From: Schlesneria sp.
GTDB taxonomy: Bacteria; Planctomycetota; Planctomycetia; Planctomycetales; Planctomycetaceae
Direction: 5' to 3'
Assembly: GCA_028291515.1 (NCBI GenBank)
Contig: JAQGHU010000044.1
Span: 100,879 to 164,878, forward strand
Length of the DNA stretch: 64,000 bases
Positions 28,450 through 37,342 of the stretch are shown in pieces. A program made the position numbers and the translations under genes. Position 1 is the stretch's first letter. Every line of letters starts with the position of its first letter. The notes beneath the pieces are model-generated. The model was not told the origin of the DNA. It saw only the letters and a program-made list of their open reading frames with translations, and did not search any database.

Positions 28450-28548
28450 AGCGGGGGATGATGCGATTCATGTCGCCTTCGACGGCGGGTACAATTGCTT
28501 GGGGCGGCCGGATCGCAGGGTGACGAAGGCTTGCTGCGTTGAGCTGGA
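28450..28548 (-). pseudogene. Fragment duplicated from the LLM oxidoreductase gene
   Basis: This 99-base stretch is about 85% identical to 34507-34604 inside the LLM flavin oxidoreductase gene (shared blocks ATGCGATTCATGT, GCCTTCGACGG, GGGGCGGCC, GATCGCAGG, TGACGAAGGCTTG). It corresponds to the segment [12 protein letters not shown]...PPVEGYMNR but with shifts and no open frame. A small orphan gene fragment. Confidence 0.75.
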
Positions 28549-28754
28549 AAGTCGCTCATTCGTCTTCCTTCTTCCCTCCCCCTCAATTTGACGATGCCTA
28601 GCCCACCCTCTATGCTGCCGATACATGTTGCGGAATCAGCTCGCTTGCCTCAAACTTGTTGCTCAAACGACTCGTAGACCGTGGACTACGGTTTCCAGCC
28701 CTATCGAGTGGTCATTGCCTGAACGATGTTGTGGGGATTGGACAGAACTTCGCT

Positions 28755-29318
28755 ATGAATCTCGTGGAACTTGCTCAGCGAATTCGCACATTGCGTCTTG
28801 ATCAGCGACTGACCTTGGAAGAGGTGGCCGCCAGGACAGGCCAAACACGAAGCTGGCTTTCGAAGGTCGAGAACTTTCGTGTCACACCGTCGTTGCCAGC
28901 ACTGGCGGAAATCGCTGGAGCTTTGGGGATTTCGACGTCGAAGTTGCTGGAAGGGCTGGATGAAAAGCCGGTCCTGGTGCTGGTCAAACACAACGAACGC
29001 AAAATCGTCGACCGCAACCAGTCGCCACAAAACACGTCGGTTTACGAGTCGCTGGCATACAAACGTGCTTCGCGATCGATGGACCCGTTCTTGATTACGA
29101 TTCCGCCTGGTGTGGCTCGAGAAGAAGCACTTCCTCATCCGGGCGAAGAGTTCCTGTTTGTTCAATCAGGGACGGTCGATCTGGAATATGACAATGTGGT
29201 TCACAAGCTGGCGACTGGCGACAGCCTGTACTTCAACGCTACAGTCCCGCACCGCTTGATGAACCCCTATAAAAAGCCGGCCGTGGTGCTGTGCGTGTTC
29301 CAGTCGCCGCTGGAATGA
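28755..29318 (+). CDS. XRE-family regulator with cupin domain
   Basis: 187 residues from [20 protein letters not shown]. Residues 8-62 are a helix-turn-helix ([40 protein letters not shown]); residues about 110-185 are a cupin barrel ([37 protein letters not shown]). This HTH-cupin architecture senses a small ligand and controls nearby genes. The frame is open upstream to 28656 without support. No operon partner is obvious; the DUF1559/phoD/phnX genes lie 0.5-4 kb downstream. Confidence 0.9.
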   Translation: MNLVELAQRIRTLRLDQRLTLEEVAARTGQTRSWLSKVENFRVTPSLPALAEIAGALGISTSKLLEGLDEKPVLVLVKHNERKIVDRNQSPQNTSVYESLAYKRASRSMDPFLITIPPGVAREEALPHPGEEFLFVQSGTVDLEYDNVVHKLATGDSLYFNATVPHRLMNPYKKPAVVLCVFQSPLE

Positions 29319-29809
29319 GTGTCGGCGCGGGGCTGCAGTGGCAAACAGATACGCCGATTCATTGCGTGGGCAGCATGCATCAGCCCCAATTCAATGGGAC
29401 AAATGGGACTCGTGACAGATCGTTGCCTTCGATGGCGCGGCTGACACGGGGGGCGATGCCCGCGCGGTTAGACGATGAATAGTTCGGCCAAGCTGCGCCG
29501 ACAACGCGACGGCTTCTGATCGTCGCAGCGCTGATTGGCCGGTGATTTACGTGCTGGCATACGGGCTTCGTGCTCGAATTCGCGTCGCCGGTCCCCGAGT
29601 CATTGCCCAATTCTTAATCGATTCTTCGTAGGAAACAATGTTGACTGAAAGGAAACAAATGTACATGATTTCACATATGTTGACTTATAGTCACATTCAG
29701 GGAAGAGCTGGATCCAGTTGGTTTTCACGAACGTCGCACGCTGTTTAGCACCCTCGCTCATCGAGCCTTCCGCATTCTGGTCCTCTTTTTCTGTTGGGAA
29801 ACTTACGAA
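29319..29809. other. Intergenic region with a repeat copy
   Basis: About 490 bases. Positions 29447-29482 (GGGGGGCGATGCCCGCGCGG then TTAGACGATG) match one arm of the inverted repeat at 49704-49826. AT-rich DNA at 29635-29700 before the DUF1559 gene may hold its promoter; I saw no clear boxes. Confidence 0.5.
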
Positions 29810-30748
29810 ATGAAAACGCCTGCAACTCGCTTTCGACGTGCCGGATTTACGCTGATTGAGTTACTGGTCGTGATTGCGATCATCGCCGTCCTGATCGCGC
29901 TGCTGTTGCCGGCCGTGCAACAAGCTCGCGAGGCCGCCCGGCGGACTCAGTGCAAGAACAATCTCAAGCAACTCGCGTTAGCGTTGAACAACTACCACGA
30001 TACGTTCAACACTCTTCCCCTCGGGGCCTATTCGGCTTGGGGACACATGTGGACCTGGGCGGTGCTGCCGCAGTTGGAACAGACGGCTCTGTACAACGTG
30101 ATGCCTCAACCGGTCAATGACAGCGGCGCAGCGCCGGAGACCAACACGGACGCACGGAGTAAATCGATTCAGCAGATCTCCAGAACGGCGGTCCCGACTC
30201 TCTTCTGTCCTTCTCAACCAGGTGGACAGAAGGATTCCAGCATGATTAATGGACTGAGCGGCCGCGCCATCTGCAACTATCTCGGGAATGCCGGGGGTGA
30301 TGCGACGAACGACAACCTGGGAGTCGGCGGCATGGATCGCTCGAACGGATTGTTCAATGCCATTCAGATGAACACCAGTACGCCCGTAGGGCGGGTCTAC
30401 GGCTTACGCGATGCGACTGATGGAGTGAGTTCCACGTTGCTGCTTGGCGAGGCCTACCACGCGCTTGACAAGCGATGTACCGTCTGCGATCGGATGTCAT
30501 TTTTCAGTGACAGCCTGGATACCGGCAATGGAGACGACTTCTCCGAGTGTCTGGGTTCGACGTTCTACCCGATCAACACCTACCTGGGCGACGCACAGGC
30601 CGAGATTTCGTTTGGCAGCTTCCATGTGGGAGGTGCCCATTTCGCACTGGGTGACGGGAGTGTGCGATTCGTTTCCGGCAACATCGACAACACCCTGTGG
30701 CGTGCCATGGGGTCTCGTAACGGTAGCGAGGTCATTTCTGTTGAATGA
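29810..30748 (+). CDS. DUF1559 family pseudopilin-like protein
   Basis: 312 residues. Prepilin-like leader [20 protein letters not shown] with G|F-type site and E at +5, then [20 protein letters not shown] and the C-terminal [20 protein letters not shown] typical of DUF1559. Only 51 bases separate it from the phoD-like gene, so the two may be co-transcribed, perhaps placing it as a surface component beside an exported phosphatase; that link is inference. Confidence 0.95.
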   Translation: MKTPATRFRRAGFTLIELLVVIAIIAVLIALLLPAVQQAREAARRTQCKNNLKQLALALNNYHDTFNTLPLGAYSAWGHMWTWAVLPQLEQTALYNVMPQPVNDSGAAPETNTDARSKSIQQISRTAVPTLFCPSQPGGQKDSSMINGLSGRAICNYLGNAGGDATNDNLGVGGMDRSNGLFNAIQMNTSTPVGRVYGLRDATDGVSSTLLLGEAYHALDKRCTVCDRMSFFSDSLDTGNGDDFSECLGSTFYPINTYLGDAQAEISFGSFHVGGAHFALGDGSVRFVSGNIDNTLWRAMGSRNGSEVISVE

Positions 30749-30798
30749 AATCTGTCGGTTGTCGTTCAAGTCACATTTGCCGCTTTCGAGGTGTTCCA

Positions 30799-32130
30799 AT
30801 GTCTGGTGAATTCAATCGACGTCAATTTGGTGTGTCACTGGCCGCACTTCCGCTGAGTGCTCCGCTGCTCGGTTGGGCAGATCAGGCCCGTGCCGCTGAT
30901 AACGAAGACGGTCCGACTTTTGTCGGCCCGATGGTGGGGGATGTTTCGGAAACAACCGCGAATATCTGGTTTCGACCGTCGGTCGCTGGAAGTTACCAAC
31001 TGCACATTCAGGCACCCGACAGCAAACGTGATCTGCAAACGCTGAAAGCGGAATCCTTGCCTGCCAATGATCTCTGCGTCGTGTGGCACGCCAGCCGACT
31101 TAAGCCCGATACGAAGTATCGCTATTCCATCCATCAGGGTTCGAAGGTTCTGGTTGAAGGAGGTGAATGTCAGTTCAAGACCGCACCCGCCACAGGTTCC
31201 GCCACACACGTTCGATTGGCGTTCGGATCGTGCGCCGACATGAAGCCACTGCCGCTCTGGTCGCAGATCGAAGCTGATGATGTGCAGGGGTTGGTGTTGC
31301 TGGGTGATACTCCCTACATCGATTCGACGCGTCTGGACGTCGCCCGACAGAAGCATCGAACTTTCTTGGGGGTGCCTGAACTGGCCAAGTTGATTCGCCA
31401 CACTCCCACCTGGGGAACCTGGGACGATCATGATTTCGGCGGGAACAACACTGATGGTCGGTTGAAGGGGAAGGAGAATACCCGGCGAGCCTTCGTCGAA
31501 TACCGCGCCAATCGAGACTATGGCGATAGTGACCAGGGGATTTACACCAAGTTTCAGTACGGCCCTGTCGAGGTGTTCCTGCTCGATACGCGCTGGTTCT
31601 CGCAAGCGGAGCCATCCCCTATCGATTCTGCGAAGCCGACGCTGTTGGGCCAACATCAATGGAAATGGTTGAAGGAGTCGCTTCGTTCGTCGAAAGCTGA
31701 ATTTAAAATCATTGCCTGCGGGATGATCTGGGATGACAAGGAGAATAAGGAGTCAGACGACTGGGGAACCTATACCTACGAACGAGACGCCTTATTTGAA
31801 TTCATAGGAAAAGAAGGAATCACGGGTGTGGTCCTGATTGGAGGCGACATCCACTGTTCGCGCCTGCTGAAATACAAGACCACAGAGCAAGTCGGCTATC
31901 CAATCCATCAGTTGATTGTGTCGCCAATCCACAATCGCACGATCCCATCTCTGAACGTGCCGCATCCCGATCTGGTTCAAGGTGCGGCGATCCCTCACGT
32001 GTGGTTGAAGGTCGATGTCGATTCGACAGGCTCTTCGCCGACGTTCCGCGCCGAGTGGGTTCAGATGGACAAGAAGCCGATGTGGACGCTCGAACTGACT
32101 GAAGCGGACTTGAAACGATCCCGACTGTGA
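30799..32130 (+). CDS. phoD: PhoD-like alkaline phosphatase/phosphodiesterase, Tat-exported
   Basis: 443 residues from [20 protein letters not shown] (twin-arginine signal, RRQFG), with GAGGTG upstream. Hydrolyses phosphate esters outside the cytoplasm. Fibronectin-like N-terminal part ([20 protein letters not shown]), then metallophosphatase motifs: [40 protein letters not shown] and [14 protein letters not shown]. These supply the metal-binding Asp/His/Asn set. Overlaps the frame of the following dehydrogenase gene, suggesting an operon with phosphonate genes. Confidence 0.9.
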   Translation: MSGEFNRRQFGVSLAALPLSAPLLGWADQARAADNEDGPTFVGPMVGDVSETTANIWFRPSVAGSYQLHIQAPDSKRDLQTLKAESLPANDLCVVWHASRLKPDTKYRYSIHQGSKVLVEGGECQFKTAPATGSATHVRLAFGSCADMKPLPLWSQIEADDVQGLVLLGDTPYIDSTRLDVARQKHRTFLGVPELAKLIRHTPTWGTWDDHDFGGNNTDGRLKGKENTRRAFVEYRANRDYGDSDQGIYTKFQYGPVEVFLLDTRWFSQAEPSPIDSAKPTLLGQHQWKWLKESLRSSKAEFKIIACGMIWDDKENKESDDWGTYTYERDALFEFIGKEGITGVVLIGGDIHCSRLLKYKTTEQVGYPIHQLIVSPIHNRTIPSLNVPHPDLVQGAAIPHVWLKVDVDSTGSSPTFRAEWVQMDKKPMWTLELTEADLKRSRL

Positions 32131-32198
32131 CGAACCTGGATCTGGTTGGTGACGACCGACCTTTTCGGACTTGTGGCGGGATTGATGGAAGGGATGAT

Positions 32199-33374
32199 GT
32201 GAACGACCAAACCGCGTATCTCGGTGACACCGCGTGTGACCATCTGGCTCCGATTTTGGAGGTGGAACGGCCACTGCGGATTTTTGCCGTCCTGGATCGG
32301 CAGGCCTATGCCAACTCTGGGGCCAAGGATTTGATAGAGAAGTATTTTTCCGGAAACTGTATCACTCGATTCACGGACTTTGAGCCGAATCCGAAGCTTG
32401 ACGATGTCAGAAAAGGGATCGAGCTTTATCGGCAGGCCGAACCCGAATTGGTCGTGGCTGTTGGCGGCGGGACATCGATCGACATGGCCAAGCTGATTCG
32501 GGCACTGGCAGGGACCGTCGATCCAGAAGCCGTCATTCGCGGAAAGTCACCGATCGTCACATCACGGTCGCGATTCATTGCGATTCCCACGACGGCAGGA
32601 ACGGGCAGCGAAGCCACACAGTTTGCAGTCGTCTATGTCGACGGCGAGAAATTCTCACTGGACCATGCGTCACTTCGCCCCGCGATTGCGATTGTCGATC
32701 CGCGACTGATGAACACATTGCCGGCTGCCGTGACCGCCGCCACCGGGTTGGATGCGTTTTGTCAGGCGATTGAATCGATCTGGGCCGTCGGAGCGACGGA
32801 CGAATCCGTTCGCTATGCACAGACAGCAGCCGCACTGGCACTTGCTCATTTGCCACAGGCGACGAACAGTCCGGACAGCGTGTCACGGGAAGCGATGTGC
32901 CGCGCGTCTTATCTGGCGGGCAAAGCCATCAATATCAGCCGGACGACGGCATCGCATGCGCTGTCCTATCCGTTGACGTCGCGATACGGCATCCCTCACG
33001 GGATCGCCGTTTCACTGACACTTGCTCCGATGCTGGCTTACAACGCGGCGGTGACCGATGAAGACTGTGTCGATGTGCGAGGCACCGATCATGTCCAAAC
33101 AAGAATCAGGCTGATCCTCGACATTCTCGGCGCGACCAGTGTTCATGAAGGATGTCTTCGAATCAAGTCGCTACTGGCTGACCTGAGTTGTCCAACGTCC
33201 CTGCAGGAAGCGGGAATTGCATCACCGGACGAACTTCGGGACGTAATCGACGCCGTCAATACTCAGCGACTGTCCAACAATCCACGGAAGGCAACCTCCG
33301 CGTCGCTGTTTGAATTATTGTCGCCAGCGTCGACCCCGCGCCGACGTCAAAAGCAGCCGACGGCGGCGCTCTGA
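32199..33374 (+). CDS. Iron-type alcohol dehydrogenase, phosphonate-associated
   Basis: 391 residues from a GTG at 32199 preceded by GGAAGGG; the GTG at 32127 overlapping phoD is possible but adds a non-conserved leader. NAD site VVAVGGGTSIDMAKLIRALA and AIPTTAGTGSEATQFAVVYV; metal segment TGLDAFCQAIESIW and SHALSYPLTSRYGIPHGIAV. The usual metal-binding His of DAxxHAIEA is Gln (CQAIES), while the later His residues are kept. With phnX 46 bases downstream it fits the phosphonate-linked Fe-ADH group that interconverts phosphonoacetaldehyde and 2-hydroxyethylphosphonate. Confidence 0.8.
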   Translation: MNDQTAYLGDTACDHLAPILEVERPLRIFAVLDRQAYANSGAKDLIEKYFSGNCITRFTDFEPNPKLDDVRKGIELYRQAEPELVVAVGGGTSIDMAKLIRALAGTVDPEAVIRGKSPIVTSRSRFIAIPTTAGTGSEATQFAVVYVDGEKFSLDHASLRPAIAIVDPRLMNTLPAAVTAATGLDAFCQAIESIWAVGATDESVRYAQTAAALALAHLPQATNSPDSVSREAMCRASYLAGKAINISRTTASHALSYPLTSRYGIPHGIAVSLTLAPMLAYNAAVTDEDCVDVRGTDHVQTRIRLILDILGATSVHEGCLRIKSLLADLSCPTSLQEAGIASPDELRDVIDAVNTQRLSNNPRKATSASLFELLSPASTPRRRQKQPTAAL

Positions 33375-33420
33375 AGCGAAATTATCCCAAGATTTCTCCA
33401 ACCTGCAGGACCAATGACCG

Positions 33421-34275
33421 ATGAGCACTCCTTTGCCGATTTCCCTGGTTGTGTTTGACTGGGCTGGAACGACTGTCGATTTTGGGTCGTGCGCTCCGAC
33501 TGCTGCGTTCGGGCAAGTCTTCGGTCGCCACGGCATCACCGTGAGCGACGGGATTTCGCGAGGTCCGATGGGGGCCAACAAGCGGGATCATCTGATTGCG
33601 ATGCTCCAAGTTCCCGAAGTCGCGGCCCGCTGGAAAGAAGTGCATGGTCGAGATTGGAATGAGACTGATGTCGACACCATGTATCACGAGTTCATTCCGG
33701 TTCAGCTTGAGGCCATTGAGCAGAATTCGGCACTGGTCCCGGATCTTTTGGAGGTGATCAGCAAACTGCGCGGCAAGGGGATCCGCATTGGGGGGACAAC
33801 TGGTTATTTTCGCCAGGCTGCCGACGCGGTGCTGAGGCTGGCGGCGAAGTCGGGGTTCGCTCCAGATGTCAATATTTGTGCCGACGATGTCCCACAGGGC
33901 CGTCCTGCACCGTGGATGATCTATCGCGTGATGGAGCGACTTGGAGTTTATCCTCCGTCGACTGTCGTCAATGTCGGAGACACCATCGCTGATATCAAAG
34001 CGGGGCTCGCTGCCGGATGCTGGTCGGTGGGAATCTGTGACAGCAGCAGCCTGACGGGATTGTCGTTCGCACAATACCGGTCGCTGTCCGCCGAGGAACG
34101 AACTGAGCGACTTCGTTGCACTGCAGATGCATTCCACGAAGCGGGATGTCATGCGGTTGTCAATTCGATCAGCGAACTCCCGGCACTGATCGAGAAACTG
34201 AATGGACGGCACCTGGCAGAAACGAATGGCACGGCGAAAGTCGTTGTCGAGCCGCGCCAGATGGCTTCCACGTGA
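33421..34275 (+). CDS. phnX: Phosphonoacetaldehyde hydrolase (phosphonatase)
   Basis: 284 residues from MSTPLPISLVVFDWAGTTVD. HAD-family enzyme cleaving the C-P bond of phosphonoacetaldehyde to acetaldehyde and phosphate. Nucleophile Asp in VFDWAGTTVDFG, Schiff-base lysine in GPMGANKRDHL, GTTGYF loop and VNVGDTIADIKAGLAAGCWS for Mg2+. No phnW aminotransferase is adjacent; the preceding dehydrogenase may deliver the substrate instead. The C-terminal extension beyond about 260 is unstructured. Confidence 0.95.
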   Translation: MSTPLPISLVVFDWAGTTVDFGSCAPTAAFGQVFGRHGITVSDGISRGPMGANKRDHLIAMLQVPEVAARWKEVHGRDWNETDVDTMYHEFIPVQLEAIEQNSALVPDLLEVISKLRGKGIRIGGTTGYFRQAADAVLRLAAKSGFAPDVNICADDVPQGRPAPWMIYRVMERLGVYPPSTVVNVGDTIADIKAGLAAGCWSVGICDSSSLTGLSFAQYRSLSAEERTERLRCTADAFHEAGCHAVVNSISELPALIEKLNGRHLAETNGTAKVVVEPRQMAST

Positions 34276-34284
34276 GCCGCTGCG

Positions 34285-35304
34285 TCAGCACGAAGTCGCA
34301 GAGGATTCGTGCTCGATGACGGCGGAATTGCAGATGTCTGCGGTGATCTCGTACGAGTGCAGGCGGGCTTGATGATCGTAGATTTGGGATGTGATCATCA
34401 GTTCGTCGGCAGACGTTTGTGCGATGAAGGCGTCCAACGCTTTGGTCACTGTTGACGGGGAGCCGATTGCGGAGCAGGGGAGGACTTGTTCGATCAACGC
34501 TCGTTCCGCGGGGCCGATGCGATTCATGTAGCCTTCGACGGGTGGGGGTAATTGCCTGGGGCGGCCCGATCGCAGGTTGACGAAGGCTTGTTGCATCGAG
34601 CTAGCGAGTAGCGTGGCTTCGGTGTCTGTGTCGGCGGCGAACACGTTGTAGCCGAGCATGACGTACGGTTTGTCGAGTTGCTCGGAGGGGCGGAACTTGC
34701 TGCGGTAGAGGGCAATGGCCTGCATCATCTCTGCGGGTGCAAAGTGTGAGGCGAACGCGTAGGGGAGACCCAGCATCGCAGCCACCTGAGCACCGAAGAG
34801 GCTGGATCCCAGAATCCAGATCGGGACTTTCGCCCCGGTGCCGGGGACGGCTCGAATCAGTTGGGTTGGTTCCGGCGACAAGAAGTCCAACAGTTCCATC
34901 ACATCTTCGGGAAACTGATTGGCATCCGTGGCGAGGTTACGTCGCAACGCTCGCGAGGTGGCCTGATCGGAACCTGGGGCGCGGCCGAGTCCCAGATCGA
35001 TGCGGCCGGGGTAGAGGGCTTCCAAGGTTCCAAATTGTTCGGCGATGACGAGCGGTGAGTGGTTGGGCAGCATGATGCCGCCGGCACCGACTCGGATGGT
35101 CGAGGTTCCACTGGCCACATGGCTAATCAGGATCGATGTCGCGGCGCTCGCGATACCCGGCATGCCGTGATGTTCCGCGAGCCAGAACCGTTTGAAGCCC
35201 CAGCGTTCGCCATGCTGGGCGAGGTCGAGCGTATTCTGGAACGACAGGGCCGGACTGCCATCCTCGGTGATGGGACAGAGGTCGAGAATCGAAAACGGAA
35301 TCAT
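34285..35304 (-). CDS. LLM class flavin-dependent oxidoreductase (luciferase-like)
   Basis: 339 residues from [20 protein letters not shown]; a second ATG at 35310 is equally possible, and the longer frame to 35436 lies in repeat-rich DNA. FMN-dependent monooxygenase of the bacterial luciferase-like fold: [57 protein letters not shown], and [17 protein letters not shown] precedes the start. Substrate unknown. Convergent with phnX (9 bases between stops). A 99-base fragment of this gene is duplicated at 28450-28548. Confidence 0.9.
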   Translation of the reverse strand: MIPFSILDLCPITEDGSPALSFQNTLDLAQHGERWGFKRFWLAEHHGMPGIASAATSILISHVASGTSTIRVGAGGIMLPNHSPLVIAEQFGTLEALYPGRIDLGLGRAPGSDQATSRALRRNLATDANQFPEDVMELLDFLSPEPTQLIRAVPGTGAKVPIWILGSSLFGAQVAAMLGLPYAFASHFAPAEMMQAIALYRSKFRPSEQLDKPYVMLGYNVFAADTDTEATLLASSMQQAFVNLRSGRPRQLPPPVEGYMNRIGPAERALIEQVLPCSAIGSPSTVTKALDAFIAQTSADELMITSQIYDHQARLHSYEITADICNSAVIEHESSATSC

Positions 35305-35437
35305 GAACATCGCCTTGCCCGAACGGAAACGAATGACGCCCCGACAAGGGGCGTTGATCGTTGTTCGGGTGGAATATGAAACAGGAGTCCGAATTGTAGG
35401 CGTGTTGTTGTGCGTGTCGAGGGTTGCGCGACGCATT

Positions 35438-35893
35438 GGTGAGCCGCGCTGCGTTAATACGCGGATGATGTCGCTGACTTTTGCAGAGGAAGAAAAAGGC
35501 GATTTTCACGCGAAGACGCGGAGTCGCGAAGAAGAGAGTCAAGAAAGGGAAGGGAGAGCAGTGCTGGGGCGTTGCTCACATGGAAGGGTTATCAACGCGG
35601 AGACGCAAAGGCGCGAAGTCGCAAAGGGAAGAGGGGGGAATTGTAGAAGAGGGTTCGTGTACGGAGCGTTATTCGAGCTCTGTCATTCTCTCTGTTTTCA
35701 CTTTGCGTCTTGGCGCCTTTGCGACTTCGCGTTGATAACCGTCTCCATGTTGATGAGGTCGCTGTTCAAATCTTGGTGATCATGTCTTGTTTTTCTCTTC
35801 GCGACTTCGCGGCTCCGCGTGAAAAACTTCTTGTCCTTCTCCGGCAAAGCGATCAATCGAAGTTATCCGCGTGCTGACGCAGCGCGGCTCACC
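35438..35893. repeat. Nested inverted-repeat complex
   Basis: Three pairs of inverted arms, one inside another: outer 35438-35465 (GGTGAGCCGCGCTGCG...) with 35866-35893; middle 35503-35536 (TTTTCACGCGAAGACGCGGA...) with 35797-35826; inner 35589-35627 (GTTATCAACGCGGAGACGCA...) with 35701-35739. The outer and middle arms together extend over roughly 100 bases each with scattered mismatches. The outer unit recurs singly at 45017-45050. No gene inside. Confidence 0.85.
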
Positions 35894-35924
35894 GGGAGTT
35901 TTTGTAGCCGTATGCGGCATCTCT

Positions 35925-36431
35925 CTATGGGTAGAACGGGCTGTTGTCATTTTGGTTGCGGGCCACTGGGGTTTGGGCGGGGAGTTGCTGTCGTCTCGGT
36001 TGTGTTGCGGGAACTGGCTGGCGGGTGGGGGCTTCGCGGTATTCGTAGAACGGGCTTTCGCGATTCGCCGAGGGTTGCCAGGTTCTCGTTTGAGTCATCG
36101 GAGGTTGTGAGGCGACTGGTTGCGATGGCGATGGCGCGGGCTGGAACGTGGGGCGGGCGGTTCCGTAATTGGGTTGGACGTAGGTTGGCTGAGAGTTGGC
36201 TGGCATTCGCTGGATTGGAGCTTGGCGAACTCCGCAGCTTCCGTTCGCACAGGAACCCCACGAACCGGCGGGGGCACTACTATAAGAGGGAGCACTGTAA
36301 TAGGTCTGCCACGGCATCACCGGGAAGTACCAACCTGAGTTCTGGGCGAAGGCGCTGTTACTGCAAGCGACTGCAGTGACGAATGCCAAACTCATACAAA
36401 ACCGTTTTGCATTTACCTTTTTACCAAGCAT
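35925..36431 (-). CDS. Exported Pro/Gln/Ser-rich small protein
   Basis: 168 residues from MLGKKVNAKRFCMSLAFVTA, with a signal peptide cleaved near AFA-QNS; AAAGGA stands 8 bases upstream of 36431, so the longer frame to 36509 is not used. Mature part is low complexity: QTYYSAPSYSSAPAGSWGSC, PANSQPTYVQPNYG, PAPSPSQPVASQPPMTQ and an Arg/Gln tail. One short CANGSCG pair could form a disulphide. Disordered secreted proteins of this type are common in planctomycetes; function unknown. Confidence 0.7.
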   Translation of the reverse strand: MLGKKVNAKRFCMSLAFVTAVACSNSAFAQNSGWYFPVMPWQTYYSAPSYSSAPAGSWGSCANGSCGVRQAPIQRMPANSQPTYVQPNYGTARPTFQPAPSPSQPVASQPPMTQTRTWQPSANRESPFYEYREAPTRQPVPATQPRRQQLPAQTPVARNQNDNSPFYP

Positions 36432-36839
36432 GATGCGAATCCTTTCAAAACTGGCAGAGTCGTTCGTTGCCGCGATCGCGAGCGTTGTTTCAAGCATCGC
36501 AACGAGCATGCCGACGGACGCTGACAGAGTTCGTTGTGCTCGGAACGCGCGGTCGGCTCGATCCGTGATAAGAAATTCGGGTTATCCGGTGTCATGACCG
36601 GCAGGTTCCGCCGAAGTACGGTGGCTACAGACGTGTTCATCCACGTTCTTGCAGCCAACTGTCTCGTAAACATTGCAGTGGCTGATCTCTCACCACAGTG
36701 AGTCTTACAATTTGTACGGGTCACAATTCGCTATTTTCTAATGGGAAAAAGCCCATTTCTCTCGATTATGAGTGCTTTCGATACGCTTGGACGCAGGTCT
36801 GGCCGGTCAAATTCAAAAAAGGGATTGACACAACGACTC

Positions 36840-36855
36840 TGGCACGATCGCTGCT
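36840..36855 (+). promoter_or_regulatory. Sigma-54-like promoter upstream of csrA
   Basis: TGGCACGATCGCTGCT has GG (36841-36842), exactly ten bases, then GC (36853-36854), and the TGGCACG half matches the -24 box fully. It lies about 90 bases before the csrA start. The rest of 36432-36944 shows no gene. Confidence 0.5.
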
Positions 36856-36944
36856 TATCACCTTTTCTCATGTGACAGTCATACGACCGACAGTCACACC
36901 AAAGGATTGAACAGGTCGCACGATCAACCAAAGGGAGTACTAAG

Positions 36945-37145
36945 ATGTTGATCCTCACACGGAAGCGAAACGACGCGATTATCATTGGTGACAATATTGT
37001 TGTGCGAGTGATGCACACTTCTAAGGGAAGTGTGAAGATCGGGATTGATGCTCCAGATTCGGTTCGCATCATCCGCGGTGAACTGCACGACATCACCATG
37101 ACGCATGAGGACGGCGTTGCCGACGCTTTGCTTCTTCAGCACTAG
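36945..37145 (+). CDS. csrA: Carbon storage regulator CsrA
   Basis: 66 residues, MLILTRKRNDAIIIGDNIVV start. Dimeric RNA-binding regulator that covers ribosome sites with GGA motifs. The N-terminal L-TRK strand and the IRGEL/H segment near residues 44-50 (RIIRGELHDIT) contain the RNA-contacting positions. AAAGGGAG lies 9-16 bases before the ATG. In planctomycetes CsrA is often present in more than one copy. It precedes the S41 protease gene by about 200 bases; no shared operon is certain. Confidence 0.95.
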   Translation: MLILTRKRNDAIIIGDNIVVRVMHTSKGSVKIGIDAPDSVRIIRGELHDITMTHEDGVADALLLQH

Positions 37146-37342
37146 TGCTGGTAGCACTCATGTATCGCGTCTAAACATGGGTTAGACCAAGCAGTTTTTG
37201 CCCGCGGGACGCCATAGTTTCGTGGGATGTGCACTAAGAACTGACGTTAGTGCGGCGAAAGAGACGCAAATCCTGGGATTTCTGCTGAGCAATTGTCCCC
37301 AAGCACCGTGGTCGGTGCTGACTCCTGGAAGGAACCGCAAAC

